Numbered from the stretch's first letter, positions 12,801 to 24,589 are shown. The stretch is DNA of 64,000 nt from Branchiostoma floridae (GCF_000003815.2 NC_049992.1:851924-915923); one strand, 5' to 3'. A program made the numbers and translations. Notes: a model not told the origin generated them from the sequence alone.

Positions 12801-15631
12801 ATGCTGCACGTGCATGTGTTCTGCCTTACAGTGACGCAGTGATTATGTACATATGTGGTGTTTTCAGATAGGCATACACAAAGATTACTCGGTACAATTC
12901 CTAACGTCATACAAACAATCATGCAATCAATTCAATTCATCCTAGATGTTATTTACGACCTCCATTATTCATTTTGAAATTTTTCCACATTAGTCCCGAA
13001 GTTCCAGTACAAATATCTTTCTACTGTGTATGCCTACAGTTTAGTGATCCATTTTTGACTTTAATGTCACCAATATAGCCTGACTAAAATCGCGCTCCTA
13101 GCTAGGGGCCAGCCGTACAGTTACTGCCCCTAGGGCAGGGTTCGTTAACCCCAGCCAGCGAGAGATTGTGTAAACAAGTTACCAATATTGCCGCCGTCCA
13201 GCTACATTTTGTACTTCTGCCAAACATATCAATGTTTAGAATAGTTAGTTGTAAATTAGACATGTGAATCACAATCTTAAAATCAACTCTATTTACTGCT
13301 ATTTACTGTCAGAGGCAGACTGTGCTGCATATAAATCCTCCGGACAGACGACCAGCGGAGTGTACACACTCGGCTCCCTCCCGTCCGGTGTGCAGGCCTA
13401 CTGTGACATGGATACAGCAGGTACTGTACTAGTGTGTAATAACGCTGTGACATGGACACAGCAGGTACTGTTACAGTAGTGTGTAGTAACGCTGTGACAT
13501 GGATACAGCAGGTACTGTTACAGTAGTGTGTAGTACCGCTGTGACATGGATACAGCAGGTACTGTTACAGTAGTGTGTAGTAACGCTGTGACATGGAGAC
13601 AGCAGGTACTGTTACAGTAGTGTGTAGTAACACTGTGACATGGACACAGCAGGTACTGTTACAGTAGTGTGTAGTAACGCTGTGACATGGATACAGCAGG
13701 TAATATACTAGTGTGTAGTAACGCTGTGACATGGATACAGCAGGTACTGTGACAGTAGTGTGTAGTAACGCTGTGACATGGATACAGCAGGTACTGTTAC
13801 AGAAGTGTGTAGTAACGCTGTGACATGAAGACAGCAGGTACTGTTACAGTAGTGTGTAGTAACGCTGTGACATGGATACAGCAGGTACTGTTACAGTAGT
13901 GTGTAGTAACGCTGTGTCATGGATACAGCAGATACTGTTACAGAAGTGTGTAGTAACGCTGTGACATGGATACAGCAGGTAATGTACTAGTGTGTAGTAA
14001 CGCTGTGACATGGATACTGCAGGTACTGTACTAATATATAGTCACGAGGGAGTTGCTGTAAGTTGTCTTGTCCCCTTTTTAGCTTTGCAAAGTCGTTTCA
14101 ATGGAAGTTTCATTGTCTAATGTATAGCAAGTGTCACCGTAAAACAGATAAAAACAAGAGTTCGGAGACCTCATACCTGCATGAAATATTTCAGTTTTTT
14201 TTTCAATTTTCATATTCATTATCACACAAGACAAGCTGGAATACAGAACACCGAGTCCGAGCTAGCCTGAGTACCATCCGGGTGGTAGTTTGCTCCTAAG
14301 TTCCCTTCTGGAATAGGAGAGAAGCGACTGCATATAAACGTCGGAGCGAACTATCCGGATGGTACCCAGGCTGGGTCCCAGTGGCAGAGCAAAGACGTTC
14401 TGTGATGTTATAATTCAAACTCAGTCTACAAAATAACTAAGGGTGTTTTCCCCAGGAGGCGGGTGGACTGTGATCCAGCGGCGGCAGGACGGGTCGGTTC
14501 CCTTCAACCGGACCTGGGAGGAGTACAAACTGGGCTTTGGGAACAAGAGCGGAGAGTACTGGCTAGGGAACGAGAACATCCACCTCCTGACCAATCAGAA
14601 GGACTATGTGCTGCGAATTGATCTCCAGGATTGGGAAGAGAAGCAAACATTCGCAGAATATAGCACATTTAGGTTGGTACTCCTCCTTTCCCTCTAGTGG
14701 GAATTCTGGGCACAGATTACAGTCATGAAGTCCCATGGAAACACATGATGTCTAGATACACATAGGCTAAAACTCCTGTTCTACTCACAAGCAACACAAA
14801 TAGGTGTCCTGATTTTCTGCTTAATTCCGACCAGCAGATTCAAGAAGTAAACCTATTAAACCTCGAATGACCAAAATGCTGGGATATCCATATGCGCTCA
14901 AAGAGGGGTCGACCGAACAACTCAAAAGAAATTTTTTTATCAACCTGGGGAAATTTAGCCATTCCTTATCACTTCTTCCCAAATTAAAATGTACATGAAT
15001 TTTGTCATATTTTGTTATTACTTGTTTTATTAGTCGAATGACCCTCAAATGGCTAATGTGCATTTCTGAACATAGTTGTAAGTACTCTGTCTTCATTTAC
15101 CATATTTTACATACTGTGGCACACATCAAGATAAACATTTCTTGCTATTTGGTTAGTTCAACATAAAAGTTAGTTTTCCAATGTTCCTTACACAAGCACG
15201 CGCACATCTGTGCTTATGTTGTGCCACAGTGGGAAACGAAAGCCATCTCCTGTGCTCGATCACAGCACTTTTTCGTTTAAAACAAAAAACTGTAAATGTT
15301 CCCATCCAGGGTGTCCGGTGAGTCGGACGGGTACCGGCTGCACATTTCCGGGTATTCAGGCACCGCGGGAGACTCCATGGCTCACAACAACGGGCGGAGG
15401 TTCTCCACTGTGGACAGGGACAATGATGTCAGCAGCAGCCATTGTTCCCAGCAGTACGGACAGGGCGGCTGGTGGTTTCGGGCCTGCAGCTGGTCCCTCC
15501 TCAACGGCCACTACCTGGGCAATTGTGGGAACTCCTGTCCATTCAGGCAAGGTGTGATGTGGTACGGCTGGAGAGGCGTGAGGTACTCGAGCTCCCTGAA
15601 GTCTGTGTCTATGAAACTCAGGCCAGCATAA
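6876..15631 (+). CDS. Double-FBG fibrinogen-related protein, gene B
   Basis: Nine coding exons: 6876-7385, 8615-8660, 9375-9473, 10022-10238, 11863-12394, 12739-12766 (28-nt microexon), 13313-13420, 14456-14672 and 15310-15631. They close in frame to 692 aa. Layout: signal peptide 1-21; a duplicated coiled coil to about 170; linker; FBG domain 1 about 187-392; a new coiled-coil segment 393-468; short linker; FBG domain 2 about 480-692. Both FBG domains keep [24 protein letters not shown] and DRDND. Exon 5 is the oddity: a single-FBG paralogue would stop just after MKIR, but here the frame continues as REETDR and VDRLSS repeats into a donor at 12395. I infer fusion of two tandem FREP genes. 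Transcript evidence would be needed to show both halves are spliced together. Confidence 0.82.
7500..7930 (+). repeat. Intron-1 block shared by FREP genes B and C
   Basis: Matches 18395-18830 in gene C intron 1, including GGACGCCAGGTCGTCTGACA and a second copy of the promoter-type 20-mer GACACCAAATGAACTT. It shows that genes B and C arose by duplication including intron 1. It also shows a promoter-like fragment sits inside both introns. Confidence 0.55.
8001..8198. mobile_element. Foldback MITE with CTCCAAGCAGAGG termini
   Basis: A near-perfect long inverted repeat. The left arm starts CTCCAAGCAGAGGTT and contains AAAAACGACTAAAA-complementary sequence. The right arm ends AACCTCTGCTTGGAG. It lies in FREP B intron 1. 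The terminal word recurs at many other sites in the window. Confidence 0.75.
8685..8895. mobile_element. TTCGCGG-rich MITE, copy 1
   Basis: Terminal inverted repeats TGTAAATGCA / TGCATTTACAGTA flank repeated CGCGGTGGTTTTAAGTTCGCGG words. A second copy lies at 53155-53362. This copy starts just downstream of the gene B exon 2 donor at 8661. Confidence 0.7.
9615..9812. mobile_element. Foldback element in FREP B intron 3
   Basis: Arms of about 75-85 bases pair, with key words GCTGATTCGCG-TATTTCAACAT on the left and ATGTTGAAATTTGCGAATCAGC on the right, around a short loop near 9700. Outer parts are diverged, so exact ends are uncertain. Confidence 0.6.
10521..11520. mobile_element. Non-autonomous DNA transposon with about 90-bp inverted termini
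   Basis: The left arm 10521-10618 and right arm 11437-11518 are inverted copies. Both hold AAAACCCTGTCCAGTC twice and end in CAGACCCTCTTTTCAGAC or its complement. The AT-rich 800-bp interior has no transposase ORF and contains another dispersed repeat at 11256-11320. It occupies FREP B intron 4. Confidence 0.65.
11256..11320 (+). repeat. Dispersed TATCTGTATC / AGCCGGTATAACCGCC repeat
   Basis: Copies of the block TATATAGCCGGTATAACC, TTCGGCGTAACACACCAGCTT recur at 43686-43738 (+) and twice inverted at 45543-45640. It is probably a terminal piece of a lancelet-type transposon. Class unknown. Confidence 0.55.
12137..12316 (+). repeat. 90-bp in-frame tandem duplication inside FREP B exon 5
   Basis: Two units, 12137-12226 and 12227-12316, each encode [15 protein letters not shown] followed by VDRLSS. 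The unit joins the normal C-terminal end of an FBG domain to coiled-coil sequence typical of exon 1. This shows how the read-through segment was built. Confidence 0.85.
13076..13180. mobile_element. TAGCCTGACTAAAATC repeat, copy 1
   Basis: About 105 bases matching 38373-38480: TAGCCTGACTAAAATC at the left, CCCCAGCCAGCGAGAG and TTGTGTAAACA at the right. The second copy ends in CAGGCTA, complementary to its start, suggesting a small MITE. Confidence 0.55.
13401..14040 (+). repeat. 47-bp minisatellite made of exon end plus splice donor
   Basis: About thirteen copies of a 42-47 base unit (GCTGTGACATGGATACAGCAG then GTACTGTTACAGTAGTGTG and GTAGTAAC) follow the last bases of FREP B exon 7. The unit copies the exon end, ACATGGATACAGCAG, and its donor GTACTG. 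Most copies keep a usable-looking CAG/GTA donor; one (near 13930) has lost it (CAGATACTG). Confidence 0.92.
14261..14375. mobile_element. Foldback MITE copy 2 (GGTACCATCCGG termini)
   Basis: Same element and similar flanks as 2958-3058, upstream of FREP B exon 8. Arms AGTACCATCCGG and CCGGATGGTACCCAGGCT. Confidence 0.65.
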
Positions 15632-15860
15632 CGCCATCTTGTGTACTAAATCTGATCATACCCAGTTGGGCGCGAAATACATAGTAATAGTTTGCCCCCA
15701 GCGCAGGCTTTTTGGCCAGCCCAGGGCCCCCCCCCCCCCCCCCGTCCAAGTCCTGTAGCGATGGGAAAGGGGCAAAAGGGCAAGTGGAGTCTTTTTACGT
15801 TGTCTGTAATATACTGACAAGTAATACCCTTTATTGTACGGGGCTTTGTTTGTAACAAAC

Positions 15861-17145
15861 TTAGAAGCAACGAGCCAAGAAGCCAGTTAATTGCACAACG
15901 GATTAACGCACACTTCTGTTAATTTAATTAATAACTGCATGCAATCCCCAAATCCCAAACCGGTGCGGTCCAGCTGGATAACTTCGCATTATTGTACCAG
16001 CCGGATAATTGCAAGTAAGTTGTGCAATTAAATGACTTTTACTGTTCCAGGGTCTTATCACGTGACAGAATCAGAGAGGCTTAGATGTATGATTATGATC
16101 AGGTCAGCATACTTCTCTACTAAGTCTGATCACACCCATTTATCCACAAAATACTACTTCTTACGTAGTCTATAATGCCGACAAGTAATACTTTATATTG
16201 TAGGGGCTTTTTGTGATACAAACTTGACAAAAATGTGACCCACAAGAGGCCTGCATGCCCCGTTTCCGTGAGGTGTAAGCAGCTGATTTTAATTTCCCAT
16301 AATTCGCAAGGAAACTCATCGTATCCACGAAGTTCGTAGCTAGACAATCAAAGTTTGCGTAAATGTCTTCCTTGATGTTAGCATCAAACGTAGGGGGTCC
16401 TTCTGAATGCAGTGTAAAGCCTTGTTGGGCGCCCCTATGCAGACCCTCCAACAACAAAGTAGAGAAGGTAGCTCAGATAAAGTGTCTATGGAGAAAACTG
16501 TTCAATGTGAGTATTAGATGCAGATGACCGTAACTAAAATAACTAGAGACTGGTTGTTTTTGTTGCCGGGCGCTTCTGATATAACATATAAGCGCTCCTT
16601 ATGTAATGTTTCGTTTGGGTATTTTGTAAGATAGCATGTACTTTTAGTGTTTTCATGGAGTTTTTATCATATATAGAAAAGTATACAAGTATATAGTCTT
16701 ATTACATACATACATATATGATGTAGTCCTTTTATAGAATGAATTAGTCCACGACAATTATTTAAGCATTAAAATTATTACTTATTTGATATATACTTTT
16801 GTTAATCATACTACAAAAAAAGGCCATTCTTGTTTGTCTTTCCGAAACGCACATTTCGGATTAGAGGTCATGCTGAAGTTTGAGTTCAGTGGTAGATACG
16901 ACATGTTTGACTGGAGTGAATCAAGAATAAAATGGACAAAAATAAAAGTCAAAAGTTCTTTTATTTACTGTATCTGACCATTACTTGATAAATTGTGACC
17001 TTAAGGGTTATCTCTGCAGACTTCCGTGGAAACCATAGACTCCAAGCAGACGTTGGGAGGTAAATTCGCAACGTTTTCTTGTTTCCCGTTTTTGTTACTA
17101 ACGTTAGGAAGGAAGTTTGCAAAAGTAACGAGGGACTAGAAAACG
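15861..17145 (+). repeat. 1.3-kb duplicated 3' flank, copy 1
   Basis: Almost identical to 22346-23633 by eye, with scattered single-base and 3-base differences. It lies downstream of FREP B as the other copy lies downstream of FREP C. It contains a remnant related to the pogo-like element at 58144-58321 (AGTTAATTGCACAACGGATT). No convincing gene; short ORFs on either strand are non-conserved frames of the repeat. Confidence 0.9.
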
Positions 17146-17395
17146 ATGTCAACTCCGACCCCTTAACGAGCTACATCCATAAGAATGAAATGGCACGACG
17201 ATTTCACTCCGTGCCAGTCGGTCAGTCCGGGCTATGAGCTCGAACTGGCATTCAGAGGTCACGTACATGTCATAACATGACCCCAGATTCTAAAAACACG
17301 CATGCTCCTGTCCTTACACGGGGGCTCGACAGCGCGACTCAAATGTCGGTTCCTTCCCATTGCCTGTAGATCGTTCAGTCGAGTTGTCCTCAAAA

Positions 17396-20300
17396 ATGGC
17401 GAATGTCTTGCTGCTCGCAGTCTTCCTGCTGTCCGGTAGTTTAAACCCTGCCCGAGCCCAGGACGGTGGTACAACCAGCTCAACCTCCAACACCGAGGCC
17501 CTGGGTCTCTTAAGAAACCAGGTGGATCGTTTGTCGTCTCTGGTGGAGACTCTGCTGTCCAGGGTTGACAGTTTGTCTGCTGAACTGTCGGAGGAGAGAG
17601 TCAGGGGCGCACAGCTGGAACAGAACCTGACACGGCGGATACAAGAACTCGAAGCGCGTTTCCAAACACAGGTAAAGCACGGTTTATTTACCTCAGACTA
17701 CGAAAGGTGTTCTATTTCTTGACACTTTTTGAAGAGTGACAAAAATATTTACTTGGCGTACAATTCTTATTCGGACGCTTTTATGAGCGACATCGATCGA
17801 GGCACTATCAGAACCTCCGTGTCGAATCTCCAGCCGTAGCCCAAGCGTAGATAACATTGACTTTTTGTCGCCACTATATTTTCAACCATACTCTAATCAG
17901 GGTCATTGACCTACTCCCGCTCCCGAATAAGGCAATTATGCAAATTATGCGAGTCATTATCGTTTTCCACGCATAACAGATGAGGCAAACAGAGTGCGAG
18001 GAATACATGGAGTCTATAAAACTTAGAGCTGACCCACTTGACCTTTGCCCTTACTCTAATTAAGGTCACTGACCTCATCCTGCTTCTGAAGACGGCAATT
18101 ATGCAAATTAGGGTAGTCAACACCATCTACTTTGCATGACAGATGAGGCCAGCAGAGTGGAAGAATATACGGGGCATATGATTATGAGGCAATACTGAGT
18201 AGACCCTTATTACCTTTGACTTTGCCCCTCAGGGTCATTGACTTTATCCTGCTTCCGAATACGATAATTATGCAAATGACGGAAACCATCGTCATTTTTA
18301 CGCATAACCGTTTAGGCCAACAGAGGGTGAAGGGTTCCGATACACTGGGCCTATTGTTATTATGGGACTGACCCTCATAACCTGTGCCAAGAAGGCCATG
18401 TCTTTGGTGCTCCTTGTGTGTTTGACAGTTTGTGAGTGACTGGGTGGTTTTTGTACATAACTCAGAATTTTGAATGAACCTTTATATAATGTTTGGTATG
18501 TTGGTAGGACAAGTTCAATTACGATTCGATTATTTCCATATTGCTGCGAAAGTCCGCTTTTCCTATCTCCTGTTCTGGTCATGCTATTGTGGACATTTTG
18601 ATGGTGTTTTATCTGAATTTTGGCTCGTAGAATTGTAAGTTTTAATATATAGCCCCGTGCCACGGTGCCGTTGTATGACTTTTTTCTTCCGTCTGGGTCT
18701 GTCCTGCGCCACAGTCTGGGCTGATCGCCAGGAAACCCATATGGACGCCAGGTCGTCTGACACGGTTTTGGTTGTCTTCTAAATGAAGAAAGATGTGCGT
18801 GACACCAAATGAACTTGAGTGCCAACCATATGTCCTGCTCGGAGTGACAGCGTGTGTCAGGGTCAGCTATAAATAATAACATATATAAATATTTATCAAA
18901 ATTGAAACGCCAAGAGGGGCGAGTAGAACAGAAAGAAACAATATGTACAAATATTTAAAGTTTTCCTACAGGGCTCCTGTAAATCAGAACACACGCGAAC
19001 ATTACAATTTTGTGTTGTTTTTTGTGGGTGCGTGGAACGGTTGTCTGTGTGTTTGGGTTGGTGTTGTCTTTACCTCTTTCAACCTTTTGAGGAATGGCTA
19101 TCATCATTCAGGCCCCATTCATGTTAAGATGATAGTGGAAACAATGCATTGTTTGCCGTATGTTTTGTTACAGCGCTGCTGTACGGAGCCGACCACTGAA
19201 ACCTATGTGACCTCTGATACCCCCGTGACCACAGAACCCCTGACCACAGCTGCTACTCCTGCGGGTGAGTTGTGTCCGAGTATCTCAGGGTCATGATGCT
19301 GTCATACAGTGACGCAGTGATGCACATTAACATGTCACGCACAGAGAGACATACACAAACATTACTCGGCACAATGCATTCTTTACGTCATAGAAACGTT
19401 GTGATGCAATCGATTCAGCTCGTCCTGGTCCGGTGACGCTATATACGACCTCCGTCATTCATTTGGAATTCTCTTTTTCTCACATTACTCCCGAATTTCC
19501 CATTAGAAATATTTGTTTTGCTCTATATTTGATCCCACGTTTTTGGACTTACACAGTTCGAACATAAATCGACACACGTTATGTTGCGATATTAACATTT
19601 CCGGTGATCAATCTGCAACTCTTTCCTAATGTATTGACTTTTAGAATTTTTTTTTTGTAAATAGGATATGCCAACCTCAATCTTAACATTGACTACCTGC
19701 CGTTTCTAGAGGAAGACTGTGCTGCATATAAATCCTCCGAACAGACGACCAGTGGAGTCTACCCACTCGGCTCCCTCCCGTCCGGTGTGCAGGCCTACTG
19801 TGACATGGATACTGCAGGTAAACGTAGTGTAATCACACGGGGATTGCTGTAAGTTATTACCTCCATGAAAAAATGGAGGTATAGTTTTTGGTGTGTCTGT
19901 GCATGTCTGTGTGTGTCTGTTTGTGTGTCCGGATACTTGTGGTCAGCATAACTCAATAACATCTCAATTGATTAAAATGATATTTGGTATGTTGGTAGAA
20001 GTTGGGAAGACGAAGATCAGGGTTGATTTTGGGCCCCCCGGTATGTGACCTTGTTTTACCAGTAGTGATATGTAGGCGATACTATTGTTATAGTGCTGAT
20101 GGTGTTCAGTTGTTAGTACTGAGAAGCGTTATTGTCTAATGTATAACCAAAGGTCATTGTTGCACGGAAAACAGATGAAAATGACCTGACTTCACCCAAC
20201 TGATACACCCGCCCGCCTCATCTTTTTTTTTTATAGCCCGCCTCACATTTTTTTATAAGCTTGTTAATAACAGGATCAATATAGATACAGGGAACTTGCT

Positions 20301-22229
20301 CAAACCTACCCAAGGGCGTACTCGGGGTATCCACCAACTCAAGTACCAGCCAATTTTCGCCCGCACAGACACATACAAATTCTCATACCTTCCCAGAACA
20401 ATTCAGGAGTGGAATTCCCTGCCTGGCGCAGTAGTAAGTGTTGCCACCGTTGAGTGCTTCCGTGCCAGGCAGGAGGGCTGCGCGCCCTTACCCGGGACCT
20501 CAACCCCCCCCCCCCTACTTTGCCTCTCGCGGGGTCATCTGAGGGTACCTATGATGATGATAATGATGATAAAAAGTGATGGTGGATCTGCCATTCACGC
20601 AGGTGTGAAGCAGGGTTTGCCCTCAGAAACCCTGGTCAGCTTCCATCTTTTTAACCTCCTTGGCCTAATATATTTCACATTAGACAATTTGGCATTCAGA
20701 AAACAATCACGAGTCCTGGCAGCTGTAATCGATCTTTTCAGTGACAGACCGAACACTTTCTGTGATGGCATCATTATACTCCTTTTCTGTTTACAAACTA
20801 ATAAAGAGTGTTTCGCACAGGAGGCGGGTGGACTGTGATCCAGCGGCGGCAGGACGGGTCGGTTCCCTTCAATCGGACCTGGGAGGAGTACAAACTAGGC
20901 TTTGGGAACAAGAACGGGGAGTACTGGCTGGGGAACGAGAACATCCACCTCCTGACCAATCAGAAGAACTACACGCTGCGAGTTGATCTCCAGGATTGGG
21001 AAGAGAATCAAACATTCGCAGAATACAGCACTTTTAGGTTGGTACTCCTCCGATCCCTCTAGTGGGAATTCTGGGCACAAATCAAATTTTAAAAAGTCTT
21101 ATGGAAATACAAGATACATGTTGTACAATTGATTTTCAGGTCTGGGAAGAGAAGCACGCATTTGCAGAGTACAGCACATTTAGGTTGGTGCTTCTCACAG
21201 TCAGGATCCTGAACGGATATCATAGGCTGGAAGTCCCCTGGGAATACATGATATCTACATATTATCTACGTACACAGGAGGAAGAAGGCCTTGGAAAAGT
21301 AGATCTCAATCTTAAAACTTGTGTTCCACAAGACGCGCAAATTGGTGTCACGATTTTCTACTTACTTCAGGCCAGGACAGGCAAGAAAACATAAACATAA
21401 ATGTATCCTCATATGAATGCTGGGATATCCAAGCAACTCAAAACTAAATATTCATCAACCTGGAAGCGTTTAGCCCCAACCGGTTTCTTTTAGCCCTCAA
21501 ATGGCACCGGCCTTTAAGGCGCGGTCACATGTAGGTCGTTCGATCGTCGTACGATTTTGATGATAGGATTTTTAAGCAGGCAGTAACAGAGCCAACTACT
21601 CACAAGGATCCAAGAGAGCGTTTTGTGCAGCAAGACAGCTGAACATGGTAGGACACATGCATGGCTGTCCTAAAAATGCCCCAAGTTAGCGACCGTAGGA
21701 CGATCCCACCAACTATGTGACCGCGCCTTTAGCACGATGTTCTTCCCAACGGAAAATGTAAATGGATTTTTTTCTTTTACTTTGTTATCTATTGCTTGTT
21801 TTCAGCTAAATATCTGGTGTGGATTGCTGGATGCATTTATTGTAGACTGGCGGTAAGTTCCATGTGAAAGAAATGACTCCATGGTACTGTGTCTTTCGAT
21901 TCAGGGTGTCCGGTGAGTCGGACCAGTACCGGCTGCACATTTCCGGGTATTCAGGCAACGCGGGAGACTCCATGACTGGCCGGCCCTCCAACAACGGACA
22001 GAGATTCTCCACCGTGGACAGGGACAATGATGCCAGCAGCGGCAGTTGTTCTCAGCGGTACGGACAGGGCGGCTGGTGGTTTAACAAATGCGGCTACTCC
22101 TACCTCAACGGCCGTTACCTGGGCAACTGTGGGAGCTCCTGTCCGCTCGTGCAAGGTGTGCTGTGGCACCACTGGAGAGGCGGGTATTACTCCCTGAAGT
22201 CTGTGTCCATGAAAATCAGGCCAGCATAA
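17396..22229 (+). CDS. Fibrinogen-related protein (FREP/ficolin-like), gene C
   Basis: Exons 17396-17671, 19174-19264, 19710-19817, 20821-21037 and 21905-22229 splice in frame to 338 aa. Order: signal peptide ([10 protein letters not shown], ending ARA), a shorter coiled coil than genes A and B, a linker with CC and Thr-rich repeats ([10 protein letters not shown]), then one FBG domain. It has [29 protein letters not shown] and GQGGWW-x4-C, ending MKIRPA. Secretion and lectin-like oligomerisation are inferred from the architecture. The last exon is closest to gene A, whereas the 3' flank is closest to gene B, pointing to a mosaic history through unequal exchange. Confidence 0.88.
17901..18395 (+). 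repeat. About 167-bp tandem repeat, three copies
   Basis: Units start near 17901, 18064 and 18236. Each has CATTGACCT-like start, AATTATGCAAAT, then ACGCATAACAGATGAGGC and CAGAGTG. It lies in FREP C intron 1. Copies differ by many substitutions, so the array is old. Confidence 0.7.
19858..20055 (+). repeat. Dispersed ACCTCCATGAAA repeat
   Basis: Contains a short hairpin (TACCTCCAT ... ATGGAGGTA), a GTGTGTCTG tract, CCGGATACTTGTGGTCAGCATAACTC and a pyrimidine-poor tail. It looks like an interspersed element in FREP C intron 3. Only one copy is seen in this window. Confidence 0.35.
20290..20540 (+). mobile_element. LINE ORF2 C-terminal fragment
   Basis: Translates to the classic non-LTR ORF2 tail: [37 protein letters not shown]. 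Only the last 70 or so codons remain, with a small repeat tail (ATGATGATGATAATGATG). It is not related to the neighbouring FREP exon. Confidence 0.75.
21131..21184 (+). pseudogene. Partial duplicate of FREP C exon 4
   Basis: A ttttcag acceptor-like site is followed by GTCTGGGAAGAGAAGCACGC, then GCAGAGTACAGCACATTTAG and GTTGGT. This is a copy of the last 45 or so bases of exon 4 with its donor, 145 bases downstream of the real exon. Confidence 0.75.
21517..21728. mobile_element. PIF/Harbinger-like MITE
   Basis: Terminal inverted repeats AGGCGCGGTCACATG / TATGTGACCGCGCCT are flanked on both sides by TTA, the target duplication typical of Harbinger elements. The 212-bp interior has no ORF. A disrupted relative lies at 24590-25846. 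Confidence 0.75.
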
Positions 22230-22345
22230 TGCCATTTTGTGTACTAAATCTGATCACACACAGTTGTGCACAAAATACTAATAGTCTTTTTACGTTGTCT
22301 GTAATATACTGACAAGTAACATCATTTATTGTACGGGGACTTTGT

Positions 22346-23633
22346 TTAGAAGCAACGAGCCAAGAAGCCAGTTAATTGCACAACGGATTAACGCACACTT
22401 CTGTTAATTTAATTAATAACTGCATGCAATCCCCAAATCCCAAACCGGTGCGGTCCAGCTGGATAACTTCGCATTATTGTACCAGCCGGATAATTGCAAG
22501 TAAGTTGTGCAATTAAATGACTTTTACTGTTCCAGGGTCTTATCACGTGACGGAATCAGAGAGGCTGAGATGTATGATTATGATCAGGTCAGCATACTTC
22601 TCTACTAAGTCTGATCACACTCATTTATCCACAAAATACTACTTCTTACGTAGTCTATAATGCCGACAAGTAAGGCTTTGTATTGTAGGGGCTTTTTGTG
22701 ATACAAACTTGACAAAAATGTGACCCACAAGAGGCCTGCATGCCCCGTTTCCGTGAGGTGTAAGCAGCTGATTTTAATTTCCCATAATTCGCAAGGAAAC
22801 TCATCGTATCCACGAAGTTCGTAGCTAGACAATCAAAGTTTGCGTAAATGTCTTCCTTGATGTTAGCATCAAACGTAGGGGGTCCTTCTGAATGCAGTGT
22901 AAAGCCTTGTTGGGCGCCCCTATGCAGACCCTCCAACAACAAAGTAGAGAAGGTAGCTCAGATAAAGTGTCTATGGAGAAAACTGTTCAATGTGAGTATT
23001 AGATGCAGATGACCGTAACTAAAATAACTAGAGACTGGTTGTTTTTGTTGCCGGGCGCTTCTGATATAACATATAAGCGCTCCTTATGTAATGTTTCGTT
23101 TGGGTATTTTGTAAGATAGCATGTACTTTTAGTGTTTTCATGGAGTTTTTATCATATATAGAAAAGTATACAAGTATATAGTCTTATTACATACATACAT
23201 ATATGATGTAGTCCTTTTATAGAATGAATTAGTCCACGACAATTATTTAAGCATTAAAATTATTACTTATTTGATATATACTTTTGTTAATCATACTACA
23301 AAAAAAGGCCATTCTTGTTTGTCTTTCCGAAACGCACATTTCGGATTATTAGTGGTTATGCTGAAGTTTGAGTTCAGTGGTAGATATGACATGTTTGACT
23401 GGAGTGAATCAAGAATAAAATGGACAAAAATAAAAGTCAAAAGTTCTTTTATTTACTGTATCTGATCCTTACTTGATAAATTGTAAACTTAAGCGATATC
23501 TCTGCAGACTTCCATGGAAACCATAGACTCCAAGCAGACGTAGGGAGGTAAATTCGCAACGTTCTCTTGTTTCCCGCTTTTCTTACGAACGTTAGGAAGG
23601 AAGTTTGCAAAAGAAACGAGGAACTAAAAAACG
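22346..23633 (+). repeat. 1.3-kb duplicated 3' flank, copy 2
   Basis: Near-identical partner of 15861-17145, downstream of FREP C. After 23633 the sequences diverge completely. Confidence 0.9.
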
Positions 23634-23970
23634 GTACACAATTTTGCTTTCCAACACCTGCTTTTAGAACATGAAATAGTAAACCTAAACAGTATGTCGT
23701 ATTATCACATATCATATAATCTGTACATACGCTTTGTAAAAATACAAGGTTTCTCACACTCCAGTACATTAAACTTTGAATACCTGTACGGTACAATATT
23801 ACAACGCAGCTCCATATAAAACGAAATATAAATAAAGCATGTGGAGAAACAACATAATATGATAATATTACAACCATCAAGGTAGTCACTTGACCCGACT
23901 CAACGTGTCCGATACCTATCAGTCTCCTTGTATACGACTTACTGCATTTAACCCCAGGGAGGCATGAATA

Positions 23971-24293
23971 TAGTCTGGAATCCAGCCGTATTGTGCTTTG
24001 GTCGCTCCCCTGAGGTACGCTTCCTGCCAATACGACTGGCCTTCGTTACCATTTGAACGATCGGCATTTCAATATTCGCACACTTTATGTGCGCAATTTC
24101 TGATTGGTTGTTAGCACCACCAAGGTGGAAATCGAACACAATCATGTTTACAGTTTGTAATCGAACGGAACACTACTTCTATCTTTCGACTCATTAGTGA
24201 CGTAAGGGCCGATTGTTCCAATCCTAACGAAGGCCAGACGTGTTCGCAAGGAAGCAGAGCGACCAAAGCACAACACGGCTGGATTCCAGGCTA
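23971..24293. mobile_element. Mutator-like foldback element with 9-bp target duplication
   Basis: Arms begin TAGTCTGGAATCCAGCCGT and end ACGGCTGGATTCCAGGCTA; pairing extends about 80 bases inward (GTGCTTTGGTCGCTC, CTGGCCTTCGTTA). Flanks on both sides read GCATGAATA, a 9-bp duplication as made by Mutator-type transposases. No ORF. Confidence 0.75.
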
Positions 24294-24589
24294 GCATGAA
24301 TATGCAATAAACTTCAAAACTTCATTGTCTATAAAGTAGACTAGTATGTACAAACGGCAAAAAACAACACCGATACTTCTGAAGTCTGTTCTCGCTCTAC
24401 TCCTTTTTTTCGATCTATCCCGTATCAAACATCTTTGTCTTTCTTCTATACCTCTTTCAACAAACACATCCATACATCTACTCCTACGAAAGCCAGCTCC
24501 ATTGATGCCCCGTGAGGAAGTCAGAAACGTAAATAGCCTGGTGACCTTTGAGGGCAGCACGTATCGGATCTCCCTGCCCGTTATGTGGG

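Noticed and set aside
15725-15743. C homopolymer after FREP B as a functional signal
   Set aside because: Part of a short insertion absent from the paralogous FREP C flank; homopolymer length is also error-prone.
16120-16457. Minus-strand ORFs repeated at 22605-22942 as a conserved gene
   Set aside because: Identity follows from the 1.3-kb duplication; differences fall without regard to codon position and no domain is seen.
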